Assembly (NCBI RefSeq): GCF_027947575.1
Contig: NZ_CP116256.1
Location: 6,386,001-6,450,000 of the forward strand
Direction: 5' to 3'
Length of the DNA: 64,000 nt
Origin: Streptomyces rubrogriseus
GTDB lineage: Bacteria > Actinomycetota > Actinomycetes > Streptomycetales > Streptomycetaceae
The notes under the pieces were generated by a model that saw nothing but the letters and a program-made list of their open reading frames with translations, ran no database searches and was not told the DNA's origin. Shown piece by piece: positions 52,529 through 61,755 of this stretch; position 1 is the first letter of the stretch; each line of letters begins with the position of its first letter. Both the position numbers and the translations under genes were made by a program.

Positions 52529-54118
52529 TCAGGAGCGCTCCCTGTCCTCGTGGCTCCCGCTCTCTCCCGGGCCCGCGCCCTCCGGGCGAGCGTCCTCCCG
52601 GCCGGTGACCGGCGTCGCCGGAGCGTGCGGGCGGGTCCGTCCCGTGCGCGGGACGCCGGGGTGGCCGGCCCCGGGGGTGATGCGGGGAGGCGTGGTGCGG
52701 GGAGGCGTGGTCTCGGTCCCGGGCCGGTGACCCCCCGCCCTCGTCCGGCGTCGTACACCGGAGGGCGAGGCGAGCGAGCGCCCGCGGTGCCGACGGCGGG
52801 GCGGCGCGGCGGACAGCGGCCGGGCCGGTTCCGTTTCCCCTTCCCTTCCCCCTCCCACGGCCGCACCGCCGCGTCCGTCGTCGTCCGCGGTGGTGTCTCC
52901 CGTACCTTGGCCGTCTTCCCTGCTCTCGCGCAGGCAGCGGCGGATCGACTCGGGGTCGAGGCCCTCGTTGCACGCCTGGTGCAGGAGCCGGGCGAAGAGG
53001 TAGTCGGGGTCCGCCCCGAGGGCCATGGCCAAGGCCTCCCGCGCCTCCAGCTCGTCACCCGTGGACCAGGCGACCCAGCCCGCGAGGGTGAGGGGCGCGG
53101 CCGCGTGTTCGCCGTACGGCCCGACGCAGCGTCGGGCCAGGGCCCGCCAGAGGCGCATCGCGGGTGCCGCCTCGGCGCCCTCCATCCAGGCGGCGGCACG
53201 GTCACGCGTCGTACGGTCCTGGAGCCCCAGGATCAGTGCCGCCGCCTCGTCGTGCCCGAGCAGTTGATCGTCCCGCACGTCCTCGGCCGACGCACCGGAC
53301 ACGGGCGGGGCCCCGGCGAGGCGTCGCATGATCCGCTCCGCCGTCTCCAGCGTCTCCTCGGCCACCTCCGCCCGGCCGCCGGCGTCAAGGATCCTGGCGA
53401 CCAGCGTCGTGGCGGCCGCGTCCAGGGCGGCCGCCTGCTCGGCCGCCGTCGTGTGCTCCCTCGGAAGCATCCTGGCCCGCAGCTCGGTGAGCGAGCCGCG
53501 CACCTGGATACCGGCGTAGGTGGCCGCCGCGGCCAGCACCGACGTACCCGGCAGTCCCACGGGGAGGCCGTCGGCAGGGCAGCAGGCCTCTTCGTCGCAG
53601 CAGTACGACCAGAAGCGCCCGTCCGAGATGCACAGGGCTTCGACGACGGGAATGTCGAGCGCACCGCACTCGACACGGAGCTTCTGGGCCAGCGGCCGCA
53701 GTCGCTCCATCACCTTCCGGCCGGTCTCGCCCGGGCGAGGTTCCTGGCAGAGGTAGGCGACCATCTGCTCGGGTCGCACCCCTCGGCGCTCGCTCCCGGT
53801 CACCAGGCCGTGAACCAGTTGTCCGGCCGCGCCCGCCCAGTCGTCCGGGCTCGCCGGGATGCCGAGGCGCGCGCGGCCGCCGAACCGGCCCCGACCGTCC
53901 CTGTCGCGCAGAGCCGCCAGGACGATGCTGTCCTCGGGGCGGTACCCGAGCAGATAAGGCAAGGCGTCCGCGAGCTCGGCGGGGGTGCGCAGGGTGACCT
54001 GGTGTTCGTCTGCGGGGCTCTCGGGCGTGGCGCCGTCGGCCCGCTCCGGCCCCCGCTCCGCGGCTCGCGAGATGTCGCCGTTCTCGGAGGATCCAGTCGT
54101 TTCGCTGTGGTTCGTCAT
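52529..54118 (-). CDS. DUF4192-domain protein
   Basis: A 529-residue protein. Residues about 40-385 are DUF4192: VTLRTPAELADALPYLLGYRPEDSIVLAAL, the Cys cluster YCCDEEACCPADG with GLPV, and AWSTGDELEAREALAMALGADPDYLFARLLHQACNEGLDP with helix-rich repeats. The C-terminal about 145 residues are a low-complexity Arg/Pro/Thr/Gly tail that is unlikely to be structured. The function is unknown; homologues are frequent beside recQ-like genes in actinomycetes, as here (174 bp upstream of it on the same strand). A role in DNA metabolism is a guess from context only. Confidence 0.75.
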   Translation of the reverse strand: MTNHSETTGSSENGDISRAAERGPERADGATPESPADEHQVTLRTPAELADALPYLLGYRPEDSIVLAALRDRDGRGRFGGRARLGIPASPDDWAGAAGQLVHGLVTGSERRGVRPEQMVAYLCQEPRPGETGRKVMERLRPLAQKLRVECGALDIPVVEALCISDGRFWSYCCDEEACCPADGLPVGLPGTSVLAAAATYAGIQVRGSLTELRARMLPREHTTAAEQAAALDAAATTLVARILDAGGRAEVAEETLETAERIMRRLAGAPPVSGASAEDVRDDQLLGHDEAAALILGLQDRTTRDRAAAWMEGAEAAPAMRLWRALARRCVGPYGEHAAAPLTLAGWVAWSTGDELEAREALAMALGADPDYLFARLLHQACNEGLDPESIRRCLRESREDGQGTGDTTADDDGRGGAAVGGGREGETEPARPLSAAPPRRRHRGRSLASPSGVRRRTRAGGHRPGTETTPPRTTPPRITPGAGHPGVPRTGRTRPHAPATPVTGREDARPEGAGPGESGSHEDRERS

Positions 54119-54292
54119 GACTGGACGATCTCGCGGATCGGGAAACTCCGCTTTGGCCTGTGGACAACTATCGGCAGGGGCACGTCACACCGGGCGACCC
54201 CTGCCATCGGAGACCGCATCGACGTGCCGTCCCAGCCGCCCCACCAGGCCCCGACGCCTGGCCGGACGACCGCCTCCGAGGGCCGGAATCCG

Positions 54293-56452
54293 TCATCCGG
54301 CCAGGGCCAGGACGAGCGGGAGGACCTCGTCTGCACCGGCCTGCCGCAGGAGGCGTGCGCCGACGGCCAGGGTCCAGCCGGAGTCGGTGAAGTCGTCGAC
54401 GAGCAGGACCGGACCGTCCGTGGCGGCCAGCGCCGCGGCGAGCTCGCCGGGCACGGTGAACGACTCGGCCAGGGCCCGCAGCCGCTGGGCGGAGTTGCTG
54501 CGGTGGGCGGCGTACTCGTCGGCGTGGGGGGTGTGGGCGAGGCTGCCCAGCAGCGGGAGCCTGCCGACCCGCGCCACTCCCTCGGCCAGTGAGCCGACCA
54601 GCTGGGGCCGGGCGCGGGAGGGCACGGCGACGACGCCCACGGGCCTCGCCACCGCGTCGGGAGAGCCGGTGGCCCAGCCACCCGGTGAGCGGGCCCAGTC
54701 GGCCAGCACCGTCACGACGGCCCGCAGCACGTCGTCCGGGACCGGGCCGTCCGCGGCCTGCGCCGACAGGAGGGGCCGCAGACGGTTGCCCCAGCCGATG
54801 TCCGACAGTCTTCCCAGCGCCCGCCCGGTGAGGGCCTGCCGACCTGCGGGAATGCGGCCCTTGAGGTCCATGCCCACCGCGGCGAGGCCGGTCGGCCACA
54901 TCTTGCGCGGCTCGACCTGCACGCCCGGACGGTCCAGCTCGCCCGTCGCCGCCGCGAGGGCCGCGGCGGAGACGGCGGGGTCGAGCCAGGGGCCGGCGCA
55001 GGTGTCGCAGCGGCCGCACGGGGCCGCCTTCTCGTCGTCCAGCTGCCGCTGCAGGAACTCCATCCGGCACCGCGTGGTGGACACGTAGTCCCGCATGGCC
55101 TGCTGCTCGGCCTGCCGCTGCCGGGCCACCCAGGCGTACCGCTCGGCGTCGTACGCCCACGCCTGTCCCGTGGCGGCCCAGCCGCCCTTGACCCGCTTGA
55201 CCGCGCCGTCCACGTCCAGGACCTTGAGCATGGTCTCCAGCCGCGATCGGCGAAGGTCCACCAGCGGCTCGAGCGCCGGGAGCGACATGGGCCGCCCCGC
55301 CTCCTCCAGCACCGCCAGCGTGCGCCGGACCTGCTCCTCCGGCGGGAAGCCCACCGAGGCGAAGTACGCCCAGATCGCCTCGTCCTCCCGTCCGGGCAGC
55401 AGCAGGACGTCCGCATGGTCCACGCCGCGCCCGGCACGTCCCACCTGCTGGTAGTAGGCGATGGGGGACGAGGGCGACCCCACATGTACGACGAAGCCCA
55501 GGTCGGGCTTGTCGAAGCCCATGCCCAGCGCCGACGTCGCCACGAGTGCCTTCACCCGGTTGGCCAGCAGATCCTCCTCCGCCTGCAACCGGTCGGCGTT
55601 CTCCGTCTTCCCCGTGTAGGAGGCCACCGGATATCCGCGCTGCCGCAGGAACGCCGCGATCTCCTCCGCCGCGGCCACCGTCAGGGTGTAGATGATCCCG
55701 GAACCGGGCAGCTCGCCCAGCCTCTCCCCCAGCCACGCCAGCCGGTGCGCCGCGTCCGGCAGCACGAGCACGCCCAGCCGGAGGCTCTCCCGGTCGAGCG
55801 GCCCCCGCAGTACCAGAGCGTCCCCGGCGCCGGTGCCCAGTTGCTCGGCCACGTCGGCCGTGACCCGCGCGTTGGCGGTCGCCGTGGTGGCCAGCACCGG
55901 CACCCCGGCCGGCAGCTCGGCCAGCATCGTGCGCAGCCTGCGGTAGTCGGGGCGGAAGTCGTGCCCCCAGTCGGAGATGCAGTGCGCCTCGTCCACCACC
56001 AGCAGGCCGGTCGTGGCCGCGAGCCTCGGCAGTACTTGATCGCGGAAGTCGACGGAGTTGAGGCGTTCCGGGCTCACCAGGAGGACATCCGTCTCACCCC
56101 GCTCGACCTCCCCGTAGATCGCTTCCCAGTCCTCCGGGTTCGCCGAGTTGATCGTGCGCGCCCGGATCCCCGCCCGCGCGGCCGCCTCGACCTGGTTCCG
56201 CATCAGCGCCAGCAGCGGCGAGATGATCACCGTGGGTCCGGCGCCACGGCGGCGCAGCAGGGCGGTGGCGACGAAGTACACCGCCGACTTGCCCCAGCCG
56301 GTGCGCTGCACCACCAGGGCCCGCCGGTGCTCCTCCACCAGGGCCGCCACCGCCTGCCACTGATCCTCCCGCAGCCGTGCCGAGCCCTCACGGTCACCGA
56401 CGAGCTCGGCGAGGACGGCGTCGGCTTCGGTCCGGAGTTCCACGTGGTCCAT
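54293..56452 (-). CDS. RecQ-type helicase fused to a phosphoribosyltransferase-like domain
   Basis: A 719-residue protein. RecQ helicase core: Walker A TGWGKS (51-56), DEAH (154-157), TTATAN, SALGMGFDKP and QQVGRAGRG; the zinc-binding module with Cys 462, 479, 482 and 485 (RCRMEFL... CGRCDTC). It lacks an HRDC domain. The last about 110 residues end with VDDFTDSGWT (685-694), the PRPP loop of a phosphoribosyltransferase of the ComF/RelA-like type. The start ATG at 56452 is close to GGAGGC; the GTG four codons later is also possible. Fusion is the striking point: it may recycle or sense nucleotides during repair. Followed by the DUF4192 gene's 5' side at 174 bp. Confidence 0.85.
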   Translation of the reverse strand: MDHVELRTEADAVLAELVGDREGSARLREDQWQAVAALVEEHRRALVVQRTGWGKSAVYFVATALLRRRGAGPTVIISPLLALMRNQVEAAARAGIRARTINSANPEDWEAIYGEVERGETDVLLVSPERLNSVDFRDQVLPRLAATTGLLVVDEAHCISDWGHDFRPDYRRLRTMLAELPAGVPVLATTATANARVTADVAEQLGTGAGDALVLRGPLDRESLRLGVLVLPDAAHRLAWLGERLGELPGSGIIYTLTVAAAEEIAAFLRQRGYPVASYTGKTENADRLQAEEDLLANRVKALVATSALGMGFDKPDLGFVVHVGSPSSPIAYYQQVGRAGRGVDHADVLLLPGREDEAIWAYFASVGFPPEEQVRRTLAVLEEAGRPMSLPALEPLVDLRRSRLETMLKVLDVDGAVKRVKGGWAATGQAWAYDAERYAWVARQRQAEQQAMRDYVSTTRCRMEFLQRQLDDEKAAPCGRCDTCAGPWLDPAVSAAALAAATGELDRPGVQVEPRKMWPTGLAAVGMDLKGRIPAGRQALTGRALGRLSDIGWGNRLRPLLSAQAADGPVPDDVLRAVVTVLADWARSPGGWATGSPDAVARPVGVVAVPSRARPQLVGSLAEGVARVGRLPLLGSLAHTPHADEYAAHRSNSAQRLRALAESFTVPGELAAALAATDGPVLLVDDFTDSGWTLAVGARLLRQAGADEVLPLVLALAG

Positions 56453-56739
56453 GCCTCCATGCAACCCGATGGCACTGACAATCGGCGAATCCGGAACAGG
56501 CCGTGGCGTGTGCCGTGCCCCATGCGTCGCCCGGTGACACTCCGGGTAGGGATATAGAACGCACATCGGCCGATATGGGTCCTCGGTCTCAATTGCTCGT
56601 TGCCGCATCCAAGTTCGACAGGAAGAATTGAAGTCCGCTCCCCGCACGGCCCGCCGTGACCCGGCAGGGCTTCGCTGCGGTGCGCGCTCCCCGATACCGA
56701 CCCTGCCCGCAGTGTGGGCGCGTAGCCGAAGGGAGGAAC

Positions 56740-57354
56740 GTGACCTTCGGATTCGCTCCGTCCTCGGCGGCCTCGTTTTCGTCGTCCGCCGTTTCCGCCA
56801 CTCGCATGCTCGAACCGGCGGAGTGGGCCGCCGCCGGAATCCCGCTGCTGCGCAATCCCCGCGAGGTCGTCACCGGGCTGCACTCACGGCACCGTCCCGA
56901 GCCGGCGACGGCGGTCGTGGCCGTACTCGACCCGGACGAACGCCTGCGCGCCAGCGCCTCGTTCACCAGCCGCCGCGCGCCCGCCGACGGATGGATGTTC
57001 CGCAACGCGCTGCTCTCCCAGCTGCGCCGTGTCATCCCGCACGACCTGCGCCGCCGCACTCCGGTGCGCACCGCCGTGCTGCTCTACTGCCGTGAGGGCG
57101 ACGGACGCTGGACGCAGGAGGACGGCGCGTGGATGTGGGGGCTGCGGGACGCGTGCACACTGCACGGGCTGCGCTGCGGCGCGTACATCACGCTGACCCG
57201 GGACGGCTGGCAGGTCCTGGGCGAGGGCCGCGGCGGGCGTCGGCCCAACGCGGCGTCGGCGCCGGAGCCCTTCGCCACGGCGGAGTCGCCTCCTCCGCCG
57301 CCACGCACCGGTGGTGTCGCCTCGGACGTGCTGCGCCGCGCCGCGGCCCGCTGA
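56740..57354 (+). CDS. Conserved protein of unknown function
   Basis: A 204-residue protein I do not recognise with certainty. It has a Ser/Ala-rich N-terminus, a core EPATAVVAVLDPDERLRASASFTSRRAPADGWMFRNALLSQLRRVIPHDLRRRTPVRTAVLLYCREGDGRWTQEDGAWMWGLRDACTLHGLRCGAYIT-type stretch with conserved aromatic residues, and a Pro-rich tail. No signal peptide. GTG at 56740 has GGGAGG 3 bases upstream, a very good start. Divergent from the RecQ-type gene; a role in the same process is only positional inference. Confidence 0.7.
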   Translation: MTFGFAPSSAASFSSSAVSATRMLEPAEWAAAGIPLLRNPREVVTGLHSRHRPEPATAVVAVLDPDERLRASASFTSRRAPADGWMFRNALLSQLRRVIPHDLRRRTPVRTAVLLYCREGDGRWTQEDGAWMWGLRDACTLHGLRCGAYITLTRDGWQVLGEGRGGRRPNAASAPEPFATAESPPPPPRTGGVASDVLRRAAAR

Positions 57355-57611
57355 GCACCGCGGCGGGGCGGACCCGGCGAGGCCGCCCCGATGGAGGCCA
57401 CGGGCCACGACGGGGTCGCGGCCCGGGCCGTCGCGCTGTTCGCTCGTGACCCGACCCGACCGGTGCGAGACCCGTCGGCGCCGACCGCGCCGGGCGTCCG
57501 GCGCCGGAGGCCCTCCGGGCACCCGGTCAGGCCGGAGTGTCCACCGTGCCGAGGGCTCCGGCCGGCGCCCCCTGTGTCACACCCGTGTCCGCCGCGCTCG
57601 GCGGAACGGGC

Positions 57612-58250
57612 TCAGACGCCCGCGCCCAGCACCGAGTTGATCCGCTGCGGATCACCGCAGACGATCAGCAGGGCACCGGCCCGGGAGTGGGCCACGGTCA
57701 GGGCGGTGACAGCGGCGGCCTCGGGGCCTCCGTTGAACGCGACCACGACCACGGCCCGCGACGCGGCACGGTCGGCGACGGCGGCGTCGGTGTAGAAGAC
57801 GTCGTCGCCCGCGTCGTGCTGCGCCCAGTAGGCGGCATCGCCGAAGGACAGTTCGTGGGCCGCCCACGGGTGGAGTTCGCCGGTGGTGATCACCAGCACG
57901 TCTCCGGGGGTACGACCCGAGTCCAGCAGCAGGTCCACGGCCTCTTCGGCGGCGTCGAGCGCGCCGTCGGGGGTGGCCGGGATCAACTGGATCTGCGGGG
58001 CGGCCGAGGTGGCTTCCGGGGTGGACGGTGCGGCCGGACCCGAAGGTCCGGGTTCGGCGGCCGTGTCGCGCGGTGCGCGTTGCGCCGGCGGTGCCGGCCG
58101 CACCGGGCCGGGACGGCCGGGGCGCGGCGGAGCCGCGGGACGGGGGCCGGGTACGGGGCGGGGGGTCGGCGCGGTGCGGCCACTGGCCGGAGTGGCGCGG
58201 GGACCCTGGGCCTTCTCGTGAATCTGAGGCTCCTCGGGAATGAGAGGCAT
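57612..58250 (-). CDS. Protein with helicase (UvrD C-terminal-like) tail motif, no ATPase core
   Basis: A 212-residue protein. The first about 90 residues are Pro/Arg/Ala-rich and probably disordered. The C-terminal about 110 residues (DVLVITTGELHPWAAHELSFGDAAYWAQHDAGDDVFYTDAA, then ALTVAHSRAGALLIVCGDPQRIN) resemble the C-terminal UvrD-like domain with the motif VI-like HSRA...LLIVCGD, but no Walker A or B is present. It may be a regulatory remnant or a subunit that works with a helicase. ATG at 58250; context between the RecQ-like region and rnhB suggests DNA metabolism. Confidence 0.55.
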   Translation of the reverse strand: MPLIPEEPQIHEKAQGPRATPASGRTAPTPRPVPGPRPAAPPRPGRPGPVRPAPPAQRAPRDTAAEPGPSGPAAPSTPEATSAAPQIQLIPATPDGALDAAEEAVDLLLDSGRTPGDVLVITTGELHPWAAHELSFGDAAYWAQHDAGDDVFYTDAAVADRAASRAVVVVAFNGGPEAAAVTALTVAHSRAGALLIVCGDPQRINSVLGAGV

Positions 58251-58318
58251 GAGCTGATATTTATCAAACGTTGGTGCGGCTCGCGTCGGCGGGTGGCACA
58301 TACCTGCGAGCGGAACGG

Positions 58319-59020
58319 TCAGAAATCGAATCCGAGCTGACCCTCGATTTCCGGAACGCTTCCCTCCACCCAACTGCGGACCTTCTTGAGGTGCCGCCAC
58401 TGGGGCAGCGCATCAAGATACGCCCACGACAACCGGTGGTGCGGGGTGGGGCCCCGCTCCTCCAGTGCCGCCTTGTGCACGGGCGACGGATACCCGGCGT
58501 TGTCCGCGAAACCGAAGTCTGCATGGTCGACACCCAGTTCGGCCATCATTTTGTCGCGCTGGACCTTGGCGAGCACCGAGGCCGCCGCGACGGCGATGCA
58601 GGACTGATCGCCCTTGATCACCGTGCGAACCCGCCAAGGGGCCCCGAGATAGTCGTGCTTGCCGTCGAGGATGACGGCGTCGGGGCGGACGGGCAGGGTA
58701 TCCAGGGCCCGCACCGCAGCCAGTCGCAGCGCGGCGGTCATCCCCAGCGCGTCGATCTCCTCCGGGGAGGCGTGACCCAGGGCGTAGGACGTGACCCAGG
58801 TCCGCAACTCCACCTCGAGTTCGGTGCGTCGCTTGATGGTGAGCAGCTTGGAGTCGGTCAGACCGACCGGGGGTCGGCGCAGTCCGGTGATCGCGGCACA
58901 GACGGTGACCGGGCCGGCCCACGCACCGCGCCCCACCTCGTCGACACCGGCAATGATCTTCGCTCCGGTCGTGGCGCGAAGGGAGCGCTCGACGGTGTGA
59001 GTAGGCGGTTCGTACGGCAT
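58319..59020 (-). CDS. rnhB: Ribonuclease HII
   Basis: A 233-residue RNase HII. Catalytic acidic residues: Asp 27 and Glu 28 in [12 protein letters not shown], Asp in [10 protein letters not shown] and Asp in [12 protein letters not shown], plus the DSKLLT and AGYPSPVH elements. It removes ribonucleotides from DNA and RNA primers in the cytoplasm. The length is standard. ATG at 59020 is the family start. It is followed by the helicase-tail-like gene on the same strand, 68 bp downstream. Confidence 0.96.
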   Translation of the reverse strand: MPYEPPTHTVERSLRATTGAKIIAGVDEVGRGAWAGPVTVCAAITGLRRPPVGLTDSKLLTIKRRTELEVELRTWVTSYALGHASPEEIDALGMTAALRLAAVRALDTLPVRPDAVILDGKHDYLGAPWRVRTVIKGDQSCIAVAAASVLAKVQRDKMMAELGVDHADFGFADNAGYPSPVHKAALEERGPTPHHRLSWAYLDALPQWRHLKKVRSWVEGSVPEIEGQLGFDF

Positions 59021-59102
59021 GGCGCCCCTAGCGTACGCCGCCGCGATCGCCGGGCGACACCCCGGTCGCCCGAAGCGGGAACGGCCTCCTCGCCGCGCGG
59101 GG

Positions 59103-59723
59103 TCAGGGGCTGTCGGGCCGCAGCAGCGGGATCATCAACTGGTCGATCATTTCCTCGAGCTCGCGATCCGTCCATTCACTTGCACAAATCTTGGAGCGGT
59201 ACATCATCATCGCCGGGATGGCGTCGCAGACGTATCCGTTGGCCGCGTCGCGCCGGACCTCTCCCCGCTCCACTCCACGCTCGATGACCTCACAGAGCAG
59301 CTTGAGGGTCGGCTCGACGACACCCTTGACGATCACCGCGTGGAAGCGCTCGGCCTGCGTGGTGTCGCATTCGTGAATCACGGAGCGCAGAGCGGAGCCG
59401 GGCCGGGAGAACATCGCGTCGCGCGCCCTGCGGCACAGCTCCAGCAGGTCCTCGCGCACGTTGCCACGGTCGGGGGCCGTGTCGAAGTCCGGCAGCCCGG
59501 ACCGCAGCGCGTCAGCGACCAGGTCTTCCTTGGAGGGCCAGCGCCGGTAGACGGCGGCCTTGCCGGTCTGCGCGCCCGCGGCCACCCCCTCCATCGTCAG
59601 CCCGTTCCAGCCGACGGTCCCGAGCTGGTCCAGCGCGGCCTCGAGGATCGCGCGCTCCAGGACCGCGCCACGCCGGCGGGAGGGCGTCTGGGCGGAAGCG
59701 GACGCCCAGTGCGAAGCAACCAT
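59103..59723 (-). CDS. TetR-family repressor of the divergent efflux gene
   Basis: A 206-residue TetR regulator: helix-turn-helix at about 18-60 ([44 protein letters not shown]) and an all-helical C-terminal ligand domain. It is divergently transcribed from a DHA2 efflux pump, and two perfect 20-bp palindromes lie between them. This is the standard repressor/pump arrangement: a drug or other ligand releases the repressor and induces the pump. ATG at 59723 is preceded by GGAGAC at about 9 bases; the upstream in-frame extension covers the operators and is rejected. Confidence 0.92.
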   Translation of the reverse strand: MVASHWASASAQTPSRRRGAVLERAILEAALDQLGTVGWNGLTMEGVAAGAQTGKAAVYRRWPSKEDLVADALRSGLPDFDTAPDRGNVREDLLELCRRARDAMFSRPGSALRSVIHECDTTQAERFHAVIVKGVVEPTLKLLCEVIERGVERGEVRRDAANGYVCDAIPAMMMYRSKICASEWTDRELEEMIDQLMIPLLRPDSP

Positions 59724-59818
59724 GTCGGAGGTCTCCAGAAAGCGGTGAAAACGGGTATTCGGGAAAAGGCACACATCGCGCGGCCGCGACGGAGGACCGG
59801 ACGCGCGACGACACGACA

Positions 59819-59838
59819 AGTGAACGGTTGCGTTCACT
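59819..59838. promoter_or_regulatory. TetR operator 1
   Basis: AGTGAACGGTTGCGTTCACT: perfect 8-bp arms around a 4-base centre, in the divergent spacer near the repressor gene. Confidence 0.85.
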
Positions 59839-59866
59839 GTCTCCGGGTCGCTAACGTCGAAGCAAC

Positions 59867-59886
59867 AGTGAACGCGAGCGTTCACT
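59867..59886. promoter_or_regulatory. TetR operator 2
   Basis: AGTGAACGCGAGCGTTCACT: the same 8-bp arms as operator 1, 48 bp away, ending 22 bp before the GTG of the efflux gene. Confidence 0.85.
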
Positions 59887-59908
59887 AAATCGTTCGTGGG
59901 GACACATA

Positions 59909-61456
59909 GTGACAACCTCTTCTCTGATCAAAGACAAGAAGCCGGGAGCGGCCCGCCGGGAGGGGCATCCCGGCATCGCACTCGCCGTCATCGCGGCCTG
60001 CCAACTCATGGTCGTACTCGACGCGACGATTGTGAACATCGCGCTCCCGCACATCCAGAACGCGCTCGAGTTCAGCACCACGGACCTCACCTGGGTCGTC
60101 AGCGCCTACACGCTCACCTTCGGCGGCCTGCTCCTGCTCGGCGGCCGAGCCGGTGACATCCTCGGCAGGCGCCGGGTCTTCATGACGGGCATCCTGCTGT
60201 TCACCTTCGCGTCGCTGCTCGGCGGCTTCGCCCAGGAACCCTGGCAGCTGCTGGCCGCGCGCGTCCTGCAGGGCGTGGGAGGCGCGATCGCGTCGCCCAC
60301 GTCGCTGGCCCTCATAACCACCACCTTCCCCGAGGGGCCGGAACGCAACCGGGCCTTCGGCGTCTTCGCCGCCGTCTCCGCGGGTGGCGGTGCCATCGGC
60401 CTGCTGGCGGGCGGCATGCTCACCGAGTGGCTCGACTGGCGCTGGGTGCTCTTCGTCAACGTGCCGATCGGCATACTGATCGCCGTGCTCGCGCCGCTGT
60501 ACATCAGCGAGTCCGAACGGCACTCCGGCCGCTTCGACATCGCCGGGGCGGTCACCTCGACGGCGGGCATGGCATCTCTCGTCTACGGCTTCATCCGGGC
60601 CGCGGACGAGGGCTGGCGGGACAACCTGACCATCGGCTCCTTCGCGGCCGCCGCGGTCCTGCTGCTGGCCTTCGTCCTCATCGAGCAGCGGGCCAAGGAA
60701 CCGATCACCCCGCTGAAGATGTTCGCCGACCGCAACCGCTCCGGCACGTACGTGATCATGCTGAGCCTGGCCGCGGCGATGTTCGGCATGTTCTTCTACA
60801 TCGTGCTGTTCGTGCAGAACGTGCTCGGCTACACCCCCATCGAGGCCGGACTGGCCTTCCTGCCGGTCACGGTCGTGATCGCGCTCGGTGCCGGACTGTC
60901 GCAGCGCTTCCTGCCCGTGTTCGGCCCCAAGCCGTTCATGATCGCGGGCTCGGCGCTCGCGGCGCTCGGGCTCGGCTGGCAGGCGCTCATCAGCTCCGAC
61001 AGCTCGTACGTCGGCGGAATCCTGGGACCGATGCTGATCTTCGGCTTCGGCATGGGGCTGAACTTCGTCACGCTGACGCTGACCGCGGTCTCCGGCGTCG
61101 CCCAGCACGAGGCGGGCGCGGCGTCGGGGCTGCTCAACGCGATGCAACAGGTGGGCGGATCCATCGGCCTCGCCATCCTGACGACGGTCTTCGGCACGGC
61201 CAGCAAGGACGAGGCGGAGAAGCAGGTGCCCGACTTCCTCACCAACGGTTCGCCGGAGCAGAAGGCGGAGTTCGCCCAGACGCACCAGCTGCCCGCGCCT
61301 TGGTCGCACGACGTGCTGGCACAGGGCATCTCGGCCGCCTTCATCCCGGCGGCGGCCATGGCCGTGCTCGCGCTGGCCACGGCCTGGCTGGTGATACGGG
61401 TGCGCAAGAGCGACCTGGACGCCCTGTCCGGCACCGCCGGACCGGGTATGGGCTGA
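59909..61456 (+). CDS. DHA2-family (EmrB/QacA-type) multidrug efflux transporter
   Basis: A 515-residue 14-helix MFS transporter: VLDATIVNIALPHIQ (helix 1), motif A GGRAGDILGRRRV, RVLQGVGGAIASP, motif C-like GGGAIGLLAGG and WLDWRWVLFVNVPIG, all signatures of the DHA2 subfamily that exports drugs or cationic compounds by proton antiport. The C-terminus is short and hydrophilic. GTG start at 59909 follows GGGGAC. Control is by the adjacent TetR repressor through two operators. It could also export a natural product, but no biosynthetic genes are near. Confidence 0.92.
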   Translation: MTTSSLIKDKKPGAARREGHPGIALAVIAACQLMVVLDATIVNIALPHIQNALEFSTTDLTWVVSAYTLTFGGLLLLGGRAGDILGRRRVFMTGILLFTFASLLGGFAQEPWQLLAARVLQGVGGAIASPTSLALITTTFPEGPERNRAFGVFAAVSAGGGAIGLLAGGMLTEWLDWRWVLFVNVPIGILIAVLAPLYISESERHSGRFDIAGAVTSTAGMASLVYGFIRAADEGWRDNLTIGSFAAAAVLLLAFVLIEQRAKEPITPLKMFADRNRSGTYVIMLSLAAAMFGMFFYIVLFVQNVLGYTPIEAGLAFLPVTVVIALGAGLSQRFLPVFGPKPFMIAGSALAALGLGWQALISSDSSYVGGILGPMLIFGFGMGLNFVTLTLTAVSGVAQHEAGAASGLLNAMQQVGGSIGLAILTTVFGTASKDEAEKQVPDFLTNGSPEQKAEFAQTHQLPAPWSHDVLAQGISAAFIPAAAMAVLALATAWLVIRVRKSDLDALSGTAGPGMG

Positions 61457-61474
61457 CGCCCCGGCGCCCCGGGC

Positions 61475-61510
61475 CGGGCGGGGGCGACAGGTGGGAGTCG
61501 CCCCCGCCCG
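61475..61510 (+). terminator. Terminator of the efflux gene
   Basis: A 13-bp perfect stem CGGGCGGGGGCGA / TCGCCCCCGCCCG with a 10-base loop, 18 bp after the stop codon. The rest of the spacer up to 61755 has no gene I can support. Confidence 0.8.
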
Positions 61511-61755
61511 CCGGGGCCCGCCCCGCCTGCTCGCGTCCGACCGGGCGACCGGCCGGCCGAGCGGGGCGGCGGACAGCACGACGCACAGCACGACGGACAG
61601 CAGCGCGACGAACACCGACAGCGCGTCCACGTCCCACCCCCATGACCTTCCTGTCTGCCCGGAGGCGGTGCCCCGGGCAGCGGTTGTCATGACAACGCAC
61701 TGGCGGTCACGCAGAGTTCCCGACGCACACGGAGAGTTTCCGTCGAGGGGCCGGG

